Source: an uncultured bacterium (lineage in GTDB: Bacteria; Muiribacteriota; Ozemobacteria; Ozemobacterales; Ozemobacteraceae). Taken from it: a stretch of DNA of 64,000 nt. The stretch lies in the NCBI GenBank assembly GCA_937949615.1, contig CALEDQ010000028.1, positions 186,001 through 250,000 on the forward strand. The letters are read 5' to 3'. Of the stretch, positions 49,101 to 57,473 are shown piece by piece. The notes under the pieces are model-generated. The model had not been told where the DNA came from and searched no databases. It saw only the letters and a list, made by a program, of their open reading frames with translations. Position 1 is the stretch's first letter. Each line of letters starts with the position of its first letter. A program made the translations under genes and the position numbers.

Positions 49101-50546
49101 TCAGATAATGCTTTCCTGGTTGTTGAGAGAGAGAATCAGGCTGCTGACATTGAATTCCTTTTTGAAGCGGTTCGAGAAATCGACAATCTTCACCACCTGA
49201 TCGTTAAGGCTCCACTTTGATGTGTTGCCGGTCAGAATGTGGTAGAGGCCGCCATGTCGGGTAACCGGGCCCTGCACTTCGACATTTTTGAGAGTCTGTG
49301 AGAATTCGGCGACGCCGCTTTCGACCCAGCGTCTGGCAAGTTCCGCCCTGGCAGGTTCGTCGTCGAAGGTCGGCATGAAAAGGCCGATGGTCTGGTCGAA
49401 AAGAACCTTCATCGTCTGTTTGCGGCATACTTTGCTGAGCGGATGATCGGGCGCAGTCTGCAACAGAAGCTGTGTTTCCGGGTCGCGTTTGCCCTTGAGT
49501 TCTTTGCAGAACGGTATTTCGAAACTGATTCTTTCGTGGTCTTTTTCGGTAATCAGGCTTTCCTGGGTCGGGTCGTCGGTCATGTGGTTGACACCGAAAA
49601 CGATTTTTTCAGGCGCAACTTTCCAGCCGCGGCGGGTTTCGTCAAAATGATCCATCAGGCCGGCAATCGAGACATTTTTGCTCGAGATCAGATAGATGAT
49701 CTTGTCGCAGTTCTGCACAATTTCCTTGGTGACTTTGGTGAACATCGAACTTGAGTCGACGACCACGTATTCATAGTGTTCCATGACAGTCTGCATCAGT
49801 GAGAAGGTGTGGAATTCCTTGAGCCTGACGTCGGTAAGGCCGTTTTCCTGGGGCAGCAGAGTGAGAAGCCCACAATCGGTTCTGACAACGAATTTTTTGA
49901 GGTCGGTGATTTTTTCGCGGTCGATCAGTTCGTCGATGATGCGTGAGCGTTTTTCGACGCCAAGACTGCGGGCAACTCTGTCATCGCGCAGGTTCGGGTC
50001 ATAGAGCAGCACGTCACAGCCGAGTTCTTTCTGCATTGCCATGGCCAGATTACGGGCAAAAAGACTTTTGCCGGAAGAGGTATCTGGGCCAAGAATGGCA
50101 TAAACATTGTGCATTTTGGTCTGGGCCGAGCCGATATTGGTTTTTGACAGGCGGTTGCATAGAGTTTTGATAATGCTCAGAGACACGCCGGGGCTGGTTT
50201 TCAGCAGAGCGTGAAAACTGTCTTTGTTGATTCTGATGACTTCGGTTTCTGCGAGCGCCACGGCCGAGGCAGTGCGTGGCTCTTCAGTCAGAAGCGCCAT
50301 TTCGCCAAAATATTCCCCGAGTTTGAGATGCGTAAGCACCTTGCGGCCGCCTTTGCCATCGTCACAGAAAATCTGAACTATGCCGGATTTGATGATGAAC
50401 ATCGAATCGGCCTGCTGTCCTTCTTTACAGATGAATGCGTCTCTGACGAAATTGACAACTTCGGCCTGCTTGCTGACGTTGCGAAGCTCTTCCTCTGAAA
50501 GCTCAGAAAAAAGCGATACTGCCTTGAGAAAATCAGTCTGAACCAT
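49101..50546 (-). CDS. Cyclic-nucleotide-binding domain fused to a MinD/CpaE-like ATPase
   Basis: A 481-residue cytoplasmic protein. Residues 1-125 are a cNMP-binding fold (FVRDAFICKEGQQADSMFIIKSGIVQIF, LGEYFGEMALLTEEPRTASAVAL, where G-E-M-A-L-L and R-T-A-S-A-V form the phosphate-binding cassette). Residues about 145-400 are a P-loop ATPase of the MinD/CpaE group: GPDTSSGKSLFARNLAMAM (deviant Walker A without the leading Lys), VLLYDPNLRDDRVARSLG, YVVVDSSSMFTKVT, KIVFGVNHM. The last 80 residues form an extra domain I do not recognise. CpaE/TadZ-like ATPases localise pilus machines, so cyclic-nucleotide control of positioning is a tempting reading but unproven. GAGGAG precedes the ATG; it is a single gene with a terminator. 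Confidence 0.85.
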   Translation of the reverse strand: MVQTDFLKAVSLFSELSEEELRNVSKQAEVVNFVRDAFICKEGQQADSMFIIKSGIVQIFCDDGKGGRKVLTHLKLGEYFGEMALLTEEPRTASAVALAETEVIRINKDSFHALLKTSPGVSLSIIKTLCNRLSKTNIGSAQTKMHNVYAILGPDTSSGKSLFARNLAMAMQKELGCDVLLYDPNLRDDRVARSLGVEKRSRIIDELIDREKITDLKKFVVRTDCGLLTLLPQENGLTDVRLKEFHTFSLMQTVMEHYEYVVVDSSSMFTKVTKEIVQNCDKIIYLISSKNVSIAGLMDHFDETRRGWKVAPEKIVFGVNHMTDDPTQESLITEKDHERISFEIPFCKELKGKRDPETQLLLQTAPDHPLSKVCRKQTMKVLFDQTIGLFMPTFDDEPARAELARRWVESGVAEFSQTLKNVEVQGPVTRHGGLYHILTGNTSKWSLNDQVVKIVDFSNRFKKEFNVSSLILSLNNQESII

Positions 50547-50609
50547 GGTTGCTCCTCTATGTTTCTATATGCACATGCTACAAACAGCAGACAAAACTGT
50601 CAATCCTGA

Positions 50610-52145
50610 TCAATCACTTTGAAACGGGTCGCGGGTTCTATACTGCAATGCTTCGGCAATATGAGGAACCTGCACTTCTTTTGCCTCTTCGAGATCGGCA
50701 ATGGTGCGGGCGATTCTGATAACTTTGTCGTAGCCACGGGCTGAGAGTGCAAATTTGCGGGCCGCGTTCAACAGGATACTGTGCGCGGCATCGCTGAGCT
50801 GGCAGATCTCGTTGAGAATTTTGCCGGGCAGATGGGCATTGAGAAATTCGCCGGCCCTGGCGTTGCGCTGTTTCTGAAAATTTCTTGCCGCCATTACCCG
50901 TTTTCTGATTGTTTCAGAGGTTTCGCCGGTTGGTTTGCCTGCCATTTCTTCGGGTTTGAGCCGCGGCACCTGAATCTGCAGATCGATGCGGTCGAGCAGC
51001 GGCCCCGAAATTTTCTGGCGGTATTTTGCCAGCTGCCCGGCCGAACAGATACAGTTGTGGGCCGGGTCAGTCGAAAAGCCGCACGGGCAAGGGTTCATCG
51101 CTGCAGCAAAAAGAAAACGGGCCGGAAACTGGCAGGTCTGTGCAGCCCGCGATATCGATACGGTGCCCGAAGTCAGCGGCTCGCGCAATACTTCAAGCAC
51201 CGATTTGCGAAATTCCGGCAGTTCATCGAGAAACAGCACCCCGTGGTGGGCAAGCGAAACTTCGCCCGGTGCCGGCACACGCCCGCCGCCGATCAGGGCA
51301 ACGTCAGAAATTGTGTGATGCGGGTCGCGGAACGGCCGGTGTCTGATCAGGCCGGCTCCGGGTGGCAGCAGGCCTTTGATGCTGTAAACGCGGGTTACGT
51401 CAAGCGCTTCGACAAAATCAAGCGGCGGCAGAATAGTGGGTAAAGCTTTGGCCAGCAGAGTCTTGCCGGAACCTGGAGGCCCGGCAAGCAGGATGTTATG
51501 ATTGCCCGCCGCCGCGATCTCAAGAGCCCGGCGTGCCATGGCCTGACCTTTGATGAGCGACATGTCGGTAGTGTGTGCCGGTTCTGGCGGCGGCTCCGAA
51601 TGACTTGCATCGCGATTTTCGGGTTGCAGAGCAGTTTTCCCGGAGAAGGCGGCAACAAGCTCTGCCAGATTCGAGAACGCGAGCACCTCGAGATCTGGCA
51701 CAACCAGTGCTTCACGGGTGTTGGTTTTCGGTATGACAATGCCTTTGTAGCCGAACTGCAGCGCCATCAGAGCGATTGGCAGAATGGCGCGGGTATGGCG
51801 CAGTTCGCCGTTCAGGCTGAGCTCGCCGGCAAACAGATATCTGGCGGCCGGCTCAGCGGGCAGCTGACCAAGTGAAACCAGTATCGAGACTGCAATTGGC
51901 AGGTCAAAACCCGAGCCTTCCTTTCTCAGGTCGGCGGGGGCGAGATTGATGATGATTTTGCCGGCAGGCAGCGCGCAGCCGGAATTTTTCATCGCGGTTC
52001 TGATTCGCTGGCGCGATTCAGATACCGAGGTGTCGGGCAGGCCAACGATGTCGAACCCGGGTAGACCGCCGGCGATATCGGTTTCGACTGAAACCGGCAG
52101 GGCTTCAAACCCATCGATGGTGGCAGCAGAGATCTGTGAAAACAT
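50610..52145 (-). CDS. yifB: YifB/ComM family Mg-chelatase-like AAA ATPase
   Basis: A 511-residue protein with the standard YifB order: N-terminal domain (VSVETDIAGGLPGFDIVGLPD, INLAPADLRKEGSGFDLPIA), then an AAA+ core with Walker A GPPGSGKTLLAKALP (near residue 220), VLFLDELPEF and the arginine-finger region RDPHHTISDVALIGGG, and a CPCG cysteine cluster followed by a C-terminal helical domain (LSARGYDKVIRIARTIADLE). The ComM homologue is a helicase that aids branch migration during natural transformation. That link is suggestive beside so many pilus genes, but YifB is widespread in non-competent bacteria. Confidence 0.94.
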   Translation of the reverse strand: MFSQISAATIDGFEALPVSVETDIAGGLPGFDIVGLPDTSVSESRQRIRTAMKNSGCALPAGKIIINLAPADLRKEGSGFDLPIAVSILVSLGQLPAEPAARYLFAGELSLNGELRHTRAILPIALMALQFGYKGIVIPKTNTREALVVPDLEVLAFSNLAELVAAFSGKTALQPENRDASHSEPPPEPAHTTDMSLIKGQAMARRALEIAAAGNHNILLAGPPGSGKTLLAKALPTILPPLDFVEALDVTRVYSIKGLLPPGAGLIRHRPFRDPHHTISDVALIGGGRVPAPGEVSLAHHGVLFLDELPEFRKSVLEVLREPLTSGTVSISRAAQTCQFPARFLFAAAMNPCPCGFSTDPAHNCICSAGQLAKYRQKISGPLLDRIDLQIQVPRLKPEEMAGKPTGETSETIRKRVMAARNFQKQRNARAGEFLNAHLPGKILNEICQLSDAAHSILLNAARKFALSARGYDKVIRIARTIADLEEAKEVQVPHIAEALQYRTRDPFQSD

Positions 52146-52175
52146 CGGTCACTCTCACGCTCTTTCCTGAAAATA

Positions 52176-52205
52176 TTGTTGCATCTGGTGGTATTATTGT
52201 ATCAT
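52176..52205 (+). promoter_or_regulatory. Possible promoter of the TPR protein gene
   Basis: TTGTTG (52176-52181), an 18-nt spacer, then TATCAT (52200-52205), 42 nt before the ATG at 52248. The -10 box matches five of six. Confidence 0.4.
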
Positions 52206-52247
52206 ATTGAAAACAGCAAAAAAAGAAAGCAACAATGAGGACTGACC

Positions 52248-53669
52248 ATGTCAGCTGAAAAAACGGAAAAGGGTCTAAAACCACAGAATGAATTTTTTAC
52301 CGACGCACAGCGTGATTTTAATGGTGCGTTCGAGGATGCCCTGCTGCTTGAGCGCTTTGACGCTGCCCAGGCTCAGCTCGATGAGCTGAAAAGGCAGAGT
52401 GGCGAGACAGCCGCCTATTTTTACCGGTTGGGGCGATTGCGCGAGAAACAGGGGCAGAAAAAGGATGCCTACGAGTATTTCCGCCGGCTGTTTTTCGAAT
52501 GGCCGGTATTCATGCATGACAAATATGATTATGAGCGGTTTCGCCAGGATGTCATTCAGGACAGTCTGAACAAGTGCCGGGCGCAGTGGAACCAGCTGAT
52601 CGCGAAAACCTCAAGGTTCATCGAAGAAAATCCCGACGCGCATGACCGCGATAATAAAGCGCCTTATGCAAAAGCCTTCTGGCATTCGCACCGCGAAGAT
52701 CTCGAAGAGATGGCACGGTCATATATCGCCATTCTCGATTTCGAGCCAAATGAAACGGCGGCAATCCAGGCATTGGTACAGATTTATAGCGAGCTCGGCG
52801 ATATCGAGCATCAGAGCTTTTTTCAAAATCGTCTTACCGATGCGCGCCGTTACTGGCGGGATCTTACCGAGACGCGTTCACAGGCAACCTGTGCTGCGGC
52901 AAAGAAGCACGAAGAGAGTGCTCATTATGATGCGGTGATCGAGGTTGTGAATCTGGGGCTCGAGACTGACCCGCTGCACCCTGATCTGCTGCTTGCCAAG
53001 GCTGAGGCACTGCAGAAGCTGAAGCACCTCAAGGAAGGGCATGCCTGTGTTTTGGCGATTCTCAAGAACAACCCGAACAATTCACGGGCGCAGCGCTTGA
53101 AAAAAGCTCTTGAAGCCCAGATTTTCGATATGAATCTCAAAGAAGGGCTCGACCTGCTCAGTAAGGCCGAGCTTGAAAAGCCCGGTAGCCCAGGCCAGAT
53201 CGCCAAGGTCGAAAATGCGCTCGGCCGTTTTCTCGACGCCATCGCCTTTGACGGTAACAACCTGACGGCTCTGGCTGGTGTTTATCGCTGCCACATCAGA
53301 TCGGCAGAGCCTTTGAAGGCTCAGAAAACCATGGAAAGAATCCGGCAGATCGACTCGACCTTCGATGTTTACTCAATTTTCAGAGACAAATCTGAAAAAG
53401 AAGAGAAGGATGAGCTCTGTTTCGTTGCCACCAGAGTTTTTGGCGCAGAACACCCGGAAACGGTTTTTTTGCGCGGCTGGCGTGATAACTGTCTGCGCCA
53501 TTACTGGCCCGGCCGTGTGTTTATCAGCCTCTATCGCAGGATTGGCCCGTCACTGGCAAAACTGCCACCCGGCAGCGATGTTCTTCGCCTGAGCCGGGTG
53601 GCAATTTGTCTGCTGACCAGAGTGTTACGAGGCCTGTTTACATTTTTCCGGCGGCCAGGGCCAGTTTAA
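52248..53669 (+). CDS. Cytoplasmic TPR-repeat protein
   Basis: A 473-residue protein without a signal peptide. It is helical, with several degenerate TPR-like pairs (ALLLERFDAAQAQLDEL, YFYRLGRLREKQGQKKDAYEYFRRL, YDAVIEVVNLGLETDPLHPDLLLAKAEALQKLKHLKEG, NALGRFLDAIAFDGNNLTALAGVYRC). The C-terminal 60 residues are basic with short hydrophobic runs. Such proteins are protein-protein adaptors, and the partner is unknown. GAGG lies 8 nt before the ATG. It ends convergently with ptb; the coding ends overlap by 32 nt, so neither has a separate terminator there. Confidence 0.75.
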   Translation: MSAEKTEKGLKPQNEFFTDAQRDFNGAFEDALLLERFDAAQAQLDELKRQSGETAAYFYRLGRLREKQGQKKDAYEYFRRLFFEWPVFMHDKYDYERFRQDVIQDSLNKCRAQWNQLIAKTSRFIEENPDAHDRDNKAPYAKAFWHSHREDLEEMARSYIAILDFEPNETAAIQALVQIYSELGDIEHQSFFQNRLTDARRYWRDLTETRSQATCAAAKKHEESAHYDAVIEVVNLGLETDPLHPDLLLAKAEALQKLKHLKEGHACVLAILKNNPNNSRAQRLKKALEAQIFDMNLKEGLDLLSKAELEKPGSPGQIAKVENALGRFLDAIAFDGNNLTALAGVYRCHIRSAEPLKAQKTMERIRQIDSTFDVYSIFRDKSEKEEKDELCFVATRVFGAEHPETVFLRGWRDNCLRHYWPGRVFISLYRRIGPSLAKLPPGSDVLRLSRVAICLLTRVLRGLFTFFRRPGPV

Positions 53670-54525
53670 TTGAATTGATGCGGGTCTGACGATCGTCGGA
53701 ACGGGAGAGCATTACTACCGGGCAGCGGGCGCCGATGATCATGCCGCCGGCTGGTGTATTGCCGAAATAAAGCAGGGTTTTGCCCAGAATATTGCCGGTG
53801 TCGATGTCAGGAGCGATCAGAATGTCGGCGCGGCCGACCACTTCGTTGAACAGACCCTTGTGATGGGCAGATTCAAGAGAAATGGCGTTGTCGAGAGCCA
53901 GCGGGCCATCAACGATGCAGTCTTTGCCGAACTGACCGCGTTCGCCCATTTTGGCGAGAACAGCGGCGTCGAGAGTGCTCGGAATTTTTGGGTTAACTTT
54001 TTCGACAGACGAGAGAACCGCAACGCGGGGAACATCGCACCCGAGCTTTTTGGCGAGTGCTTTGGCATTGTTGATCAGCTCGATTTTTTCTTCGAGGGTC
54101 GGGTGGGGGAGCATGCCGCCGTCGGTGAGAAAGCGCAGGCTGTTTTCCCATTCAAAAACGAGAACATGCGAAAGAACATCGGAGTTTTTGATGCCGGTTT
54201 CTTTGTTGAGAATTGCCTTGAGCAGAATCGGGGTCGAGATATTGCCTTTCATCAGGGCACTGGCCCGGTTGGTGCGCACCAGTTCGACTGATTTGAAAGC
54301 GGCTTCTTCGGGAGTGGCAGCATGAATGATCTCTGGCTTGAAGCCGGGTGCGGCCTGATCTATATAGCCCTTGATGACTTCCTGGTTGCCGACGAAGATA
54401 CATTCAACGAAGCCGAGATTGCTGGCTTCATAGGCGGCCATGACCGTATCGGTTTCTTCGGGCATGCATACTGCGAGCGGAACCCGGCGGGTGCCGAGAA
54501 GTTTGTCGATATCAGCAAAATTCAT
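53638..54525 (-). CDS. ptb: Phosphate butyryltransferase (phosphate acyltransferase)
   Basis: A 295-residue enzyme that swaps CoA of butyryl-CoA (or a branched acyl-CoA) for phosphate. The length and blocks are those of Ptb: ALMKGNISTPILLKAILNKETGI, TDGGMLPHPTLEEKIELI, QFGKDCIVDGPLALDNAIS, ADILIAPDIDTGNILGKTLLYFG and a final GGMIIGARCPVVMLSRSD. It is shorter than true phosphotransacetylases. It is paired with butyrate kinase immediately upstream on the same strand (120-nt spacer), so the two make ATP from acyl-CoA. AAGGAGAG precedes the ATG. Confidence 0.93.
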   Translation of the reverse strand: MNFADIDKLLGTRRVPLAVCMPEETDTVMAAYEASNLGFVECIFVGNQEVIKGYIDQAAPGFKPEIIHAATPEEAAFKSVELVRTNRASALMKGNISTPILLKAILNKETGIKNSDVLSHVLVFEWENSLRFLTDGGMLPHPTLEEKIELINNAKALAKKLGCDVPRVAVLSSVEKVNPKIPSTLDAAVLAKMGERGQFGKDCIVDGPLALDNAISLESAHHKGLFNEVVGRADILIAPDIDTGNILGKTLLYFGNTPAGGMIIGARCPVVMLSRSDDRQTRINSIKLALAAGKM

Positions 54526-54575
54526 ATTCTCTCCTTGATGGGTATTTTATCGATAATAAACCTGTTTTCAGGGTG

Positions 54576-54642
54576 TATCAGTGTTTATCCGTGTTGATCT
54601 GTGGCTGATAACGCTGCCTGCTCAAGCAGGTGCACTTATCAG
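54576..54642. repeat. Short tandem-like motif and hairpin in the buk-ptb spacer
   Basis: Three imperfect units of 10-11 nt (TATCAGTGTT, TATCCGTGTTG, ATCTGTGGCTG) lie at 54576-54607. They run into a hairpin: CTGATAA (54605-54611) pairs with TTATCAG (54636-54642), and CCTGC with GCAGG inside. No U-tract follows, so it is not a normal terminator. It may be an interspersed genomic repeat or an mRNA processing element. Confidence 0.5.
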
Positions 54643-54645
54643 CAA

Positions 54646-55716
54646 TCAATATTCTTTGACGATTGCGGGTTCAGCAAGGGCGCGGCAGGCGTGGGCGGCC
54701 AATGCTTTGAGCTCGTTCTGACCGGGTTTCAATTTGACCGGAGCGAGAAACGAAACCCGTTCGGTTATGCATCTGACGACGTAGGGGTTCTGGGCGATGC
54801 CGCCGGTGAGAATGATCGCGTCTATTTCGCCTTTTAAAACGGTCGCCATGGCGCCGATTTCTTTGGCAATCGTGTAGGCCATGGCTTCAAGAACCAGTTT
54901 GGCTTTCGCGTCGCCGGCTTCAATGCGTTTGACAACTTCGCGGCAGTCAGAGGTGCCGAGATGGGCTACCAGGCCGCCTTTGCCGACCAGCTGCTTCTTC
55001 AGTTCGTTCATGGTGTATTTGCCGCTGAAGGCCATTTTCAGCAGTCCGCCAAGCGGCAGGGTGCCGCAGCGCTCGGGTGAGAACGGGCCGGCGTCGTTGG
55101 CGTTGTTGACGTCGACCTGGCGACCCTTGCGATGGGCGGCAATCGAGATGCCGCCACCGAGATGGGCGACGATGTAGTTGACATCTTCGGGCTTTTTGCC
55201 GTCTTCGCGGGCGACTTCGGCCACTACTGACTTGATGTTGAGAGCGTGCGAGAGTGAAATGCGCGGAACTTCAGGATAGCCGCTGATTCTGGCGATATCA
55301 TCGAATTCATCGACCGAAACCGGGTCAGCGATAAATGCCGGTATTTTCGCGGTTTTCGCAACACGGCAGGCAATCAGGCCACCGAGAATCGAAGCGTGAT
55401 CGACGAGTTTGCCTGACTGCAGGTCGCTCATCAGTGATTCGCCGACATGGTAAACGCCGCCGCTGAGGGGTTTGAGCGGACCACCACGGCCAATCGCGGC
55501 TTTCAGGTCAGAAGGTTGGCAGCCCCAGTCGGCAAGAGCTTTTTCGACGGCAGAGAATCTGAAGTCGAGCTGTTCGAGATTGTTGCCGAAGCCTGCCAGG
55601 TCGGCGGCAGAGTGGGTGATGTCGAGTTCCTTGTACGGCTCTTCGCCTTTGTAGAGGGCGATTTTGGTTGAGGTCGAGCCGGGGTTGATTACCAGAATCA
55701 GGGGTTTTTCAGTCAT
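54646..55716 (-). CDS. buk: Butyrate kinase
   Basis: A 356-residue acetokinase-family enzyme that makes ATP and a carboxylic acid from acyl phosphate. The N-terminal phosphate loop is LVINPGSTSTKIALYKGE, followed by IGRGGPLKPLSGGVY, the adenosine block IVAHLGGGISIAAHRKGR with DVNNANDAGPFSPERCG, and a C-terminal ILTGGIAQNPYV. The length fits Buk rather than acetate kinase (about 400). It works with Ptb encoded just downstream. The start overlaps the end of the mutT gene by 8 nt, so mutT, buk and ptb may share a transcript. Confidence 0.95.
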   Translation of the reverse strand: MTEKPLILVINPGSTSTKIALYKGEEPYKELDITHSAADLAGFGNNLEQLDFRFSAVEKALADWGCQPSDLKAAIGRGGPLKPLSGGVYHVGESLMSDLQSGKLVDHASILGGLIACRVAKTAKIPAFIADPVSVDEFDDIARISGYPEVPRISLSHALNIKSVVAEVAREDGKKPEDVNYIVAHLGGGISIAAHRKGRQVDVNNANDAGPFSPERCGTLPLGGLLKMAFSGKYTMNELKKQLVGKGGLVAHLGTSDCREVVKRIEAGDAKAKLVLEAMAYTIAKEIGAMATVLKGEIDAIILTGGIAQNPYVVRCITERVSFLAPVKLKPGQNELKALAAHACRALAEPAIVKEY

Positions 55717-56143
55717 TTCTTTCCTCGATTTGTATTATTTGTGGCCACGGAAGATTGATGGCGGCGATGCGGTCAGCAGGGCAGAATTCTTCGAGCGGGA
55801 AGTCGTGCGGCTTGTACCAGCCGACTTCGGGGTTATTCATGGTTTTCTGCAGGCATTCTTCGAAGGCGTCAGAGAAACGGCATTTCACAAAATGCAGCCT
55901 GACGGTAATGTCGGGGTAGGCATGTTCGAGCACCAGCATGGTTTTTTCGGCAACGATGCTGATGTCGAGCTCTTCATGCAGTTCGCGTTTTGCCGCATGT
56001 TCGGCGCTTTCGCCGGCTTCGAGTTTGCCGCCCGGGAATTCCCAGAGGTTGTCGAGATGGCCGCCCCGGCGCTTTGCCAGCAATACACGGTTGTCGTGAA
56101 TGAGAACGGCGGCGGCAACTTCTATGGTTTTACGCGACTGCAT
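55709..56143 (-). CDS. mutT: MutT-type Nudix hydrolase
   Basis: A 144-residue protein with an intact Nudix box, WEFPGGKLEAGESAEHAAKR followed by ELHEELDI (G-x5-E-x7-R-E-L-x-E-E). The size and N-terminal EVAAAVLIHDNRVLLAKRR are typical of MutT, which cleans 8-oxo-dGTP from the nucleotide pool. Other Nudix substrates are possible. It lies 12 nt downstream of the rlmI-like gene and overlaps the buk start by 8 nt. Confidence 0.88.
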   Translation of the reverse strand: MQSRKTIEVAAAVLIHDNRVLLAKRRGGHLDNLWEFPGGKLEAGESAEHAAKRELHEELDISIVAEKTMLVLEHAYPDITVRLHFVKCRFSDAFEECLQKTMNNPEVGWYKPHDFPLEEFCPADRIAAINLPWPQIIQIEERND

Positions 56144-56155
56144 ATTTTAACCGCC

Positions 56156-57331
56156 TTAATAAACCCGCAGCAGCAGGCCCTTGAGATAGGATCCTTCGGG
56201 GTGGGCGAGGGCGGTCGGGTGATCGGGAGCATGAAATGATTCGTGCACGATCTGAGCCTGGCGGCCGGCAGCGGCGATCGCCTCGCGCACCGCATCGAGA
56301 AACTCGCTGCGCGAGACCTGGCTGCTGCATGAAGCGGTAAACAGCAGGCCGCCCTTTTTGACGACTCTGACGCCGTCAAGATTGAGGCGTCGATAGGCTC
56401 TGACAGCCTTTTCGACATCTTTGCGGCTTTTGGCCATCGATGGTGGGTCGAGCACGACCAGATCGAAGCTGCCTGGCTGGCAGTTTTTGAGATAGTCATA
56501 CATGTCGGCGCTGACCATTTTGTGCTGGGGGCCGCCGAAGCCATTCAGTTTGAGAATCTGCTCGGCCTCGATTAAAGCGGGCTTGGCGATGTCGACGGTG
56601 ACGCTTTCTCGCGCTCCGCCGGCAATTGCGGCAACTGTAAAGGCACCGGTATAGCCGCAGACATTGAGAAACGAGCGGCCGGCGGCGACGTTCCTGATCA
56701 GCTGGCGGTTATCGCGCTGGTCGAGAAAAAAGCCGGTTTTCTGGCCATTGATCAGGTCAGTGGTGAATTTGAGGCCATTTTCTCTGAATTCTATTTTTTC
56801 GGGCAGGTTCTGGCCAAAAACCAGCTCAGCGGCCGCTGCTTTGGCAATTCTGATCTGATTGCGGCGCCAGACCCATTTAAGGTCTTTGAGCGAGTCGCGC
56901 AGAGCTTTGACAATCTTATCGATGAATGGCTCAAGGGCCAGGGTATAGATCTGCAGCGAAACGGCCCCGGCGTAGCGGTCGGCAATCAGCCCGGGCAGGC
57001 CGTCGCCTTCCCCGTTGATCACGCGAAAAGCGTTGGTGTCGGGGTTTTTGAAAAAGTCGAGGCGATGTGCGACTGCCTGTCTGATCAGGCGGCTGATACC
57101 GTCGGCAAAGCTTTCGTTGCGGTCGATCGGCAGCATTCTGACAAGTATTTTCGAGTCGATATCGGCATAGCCAACCCCGAGAAACTGCTGTTTGTGAGAA
57201 AGCACCTCGACCCGGTCGCCGGTGCGCAGGCTGGCCGGAACTTCGCGAAAGGCTTCGCCATAAGCCCAGGGGTGCCCCTTGAGCAGTGAAAATTCTTTAT
57301 TCTTCTTCAAAGTCAGCTGAATGGTTTGCAT
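56156..57331 (-). CDS. rlmI: RlmI-like 23S rRNA (cytosine-5) methyltransferase
   Basis: A 391-residue class I SAM-dependent methyltransferase. An N-terminal PUA-like domain (1-75, KGHPWAYGEAFREVP) is followed by an RlmI-type middle domain (VINGEGDGLPGLIADRYAG, NGQKTGFFLDQRDNRQLI) and a Rossmann core with FLNVCGYTGAFTVAAIAGG, VVLDPPSMAKS and FTASCSSQVSRSEFL, where the Cys is the likely nucleophile. RlmI methylates C1962 of 23S rRNA in Escherichia coli; the exact site here is inferred. It is first of the rlmI-mutT-buk-ptb run, with CCTCTGAAAG upstream of the ATG. Confidence 0.9.
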   Translation of the reverse strand: MQTIQLTLKKNKEFSLLKGHPWAYGEAFREVPASLRTGDRVEVLSHKQQFLGVGYADIDSKILVRMLPIDRNESFADGISRLIRQAVAHRLDFFKNPDTNAFRVINGEGDGLPGLIADRYAGAVSLQIYTLALEPFIDKIVKALRDSLKDLKWVWRRNQIRIAKAAAAELVFGQNLPEKIEFRENGLKFTTDLINGQKTGFFLDQRDNRQLIRNVAAGRSFLNVCGYTGAFTVAAIAGGARESVTVDIAKPALIEAEQILKLNGFGGPQHKMVSADMYDYLKNCQPGSFDLVVLDPPSMAKSRKDVEKAVRAYRRLNLDGVRVVKKGGLLFTASCSSQVSRSEFLDAVREAIAAAGRQAQIVHESFHAPDHPTALAHPEGSYLKGLLLRVY

Positions 57332-57435
57332 GTGTTTCTTTCAGAGGCAATTGCCGCGTCATGGTGCTGGGATATCCGCAATATTTTAAGCAAAAAATGC
57401 AAATTTATCAATTTTTCTGAAAGCGTGCGGTTAGC

Positions 57436-57444
57436 TGGTATAAT
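57436..57444 (+). promoter_or_regulatory. Extended -10 promoter of the amylase gene
   Basis: Consensus TATAAT (57439-57444) preceded by TGG, the extended -10 element. No good -35 box is seen, which is usual for this promoter type. The leader is about 25 nt and includes AAAGG before the ATG at 57474. Confidence 0.65.
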
Positions 57445-57473
57445 ACTGAAGAAATCACTGAAAGGTCTTTAAC

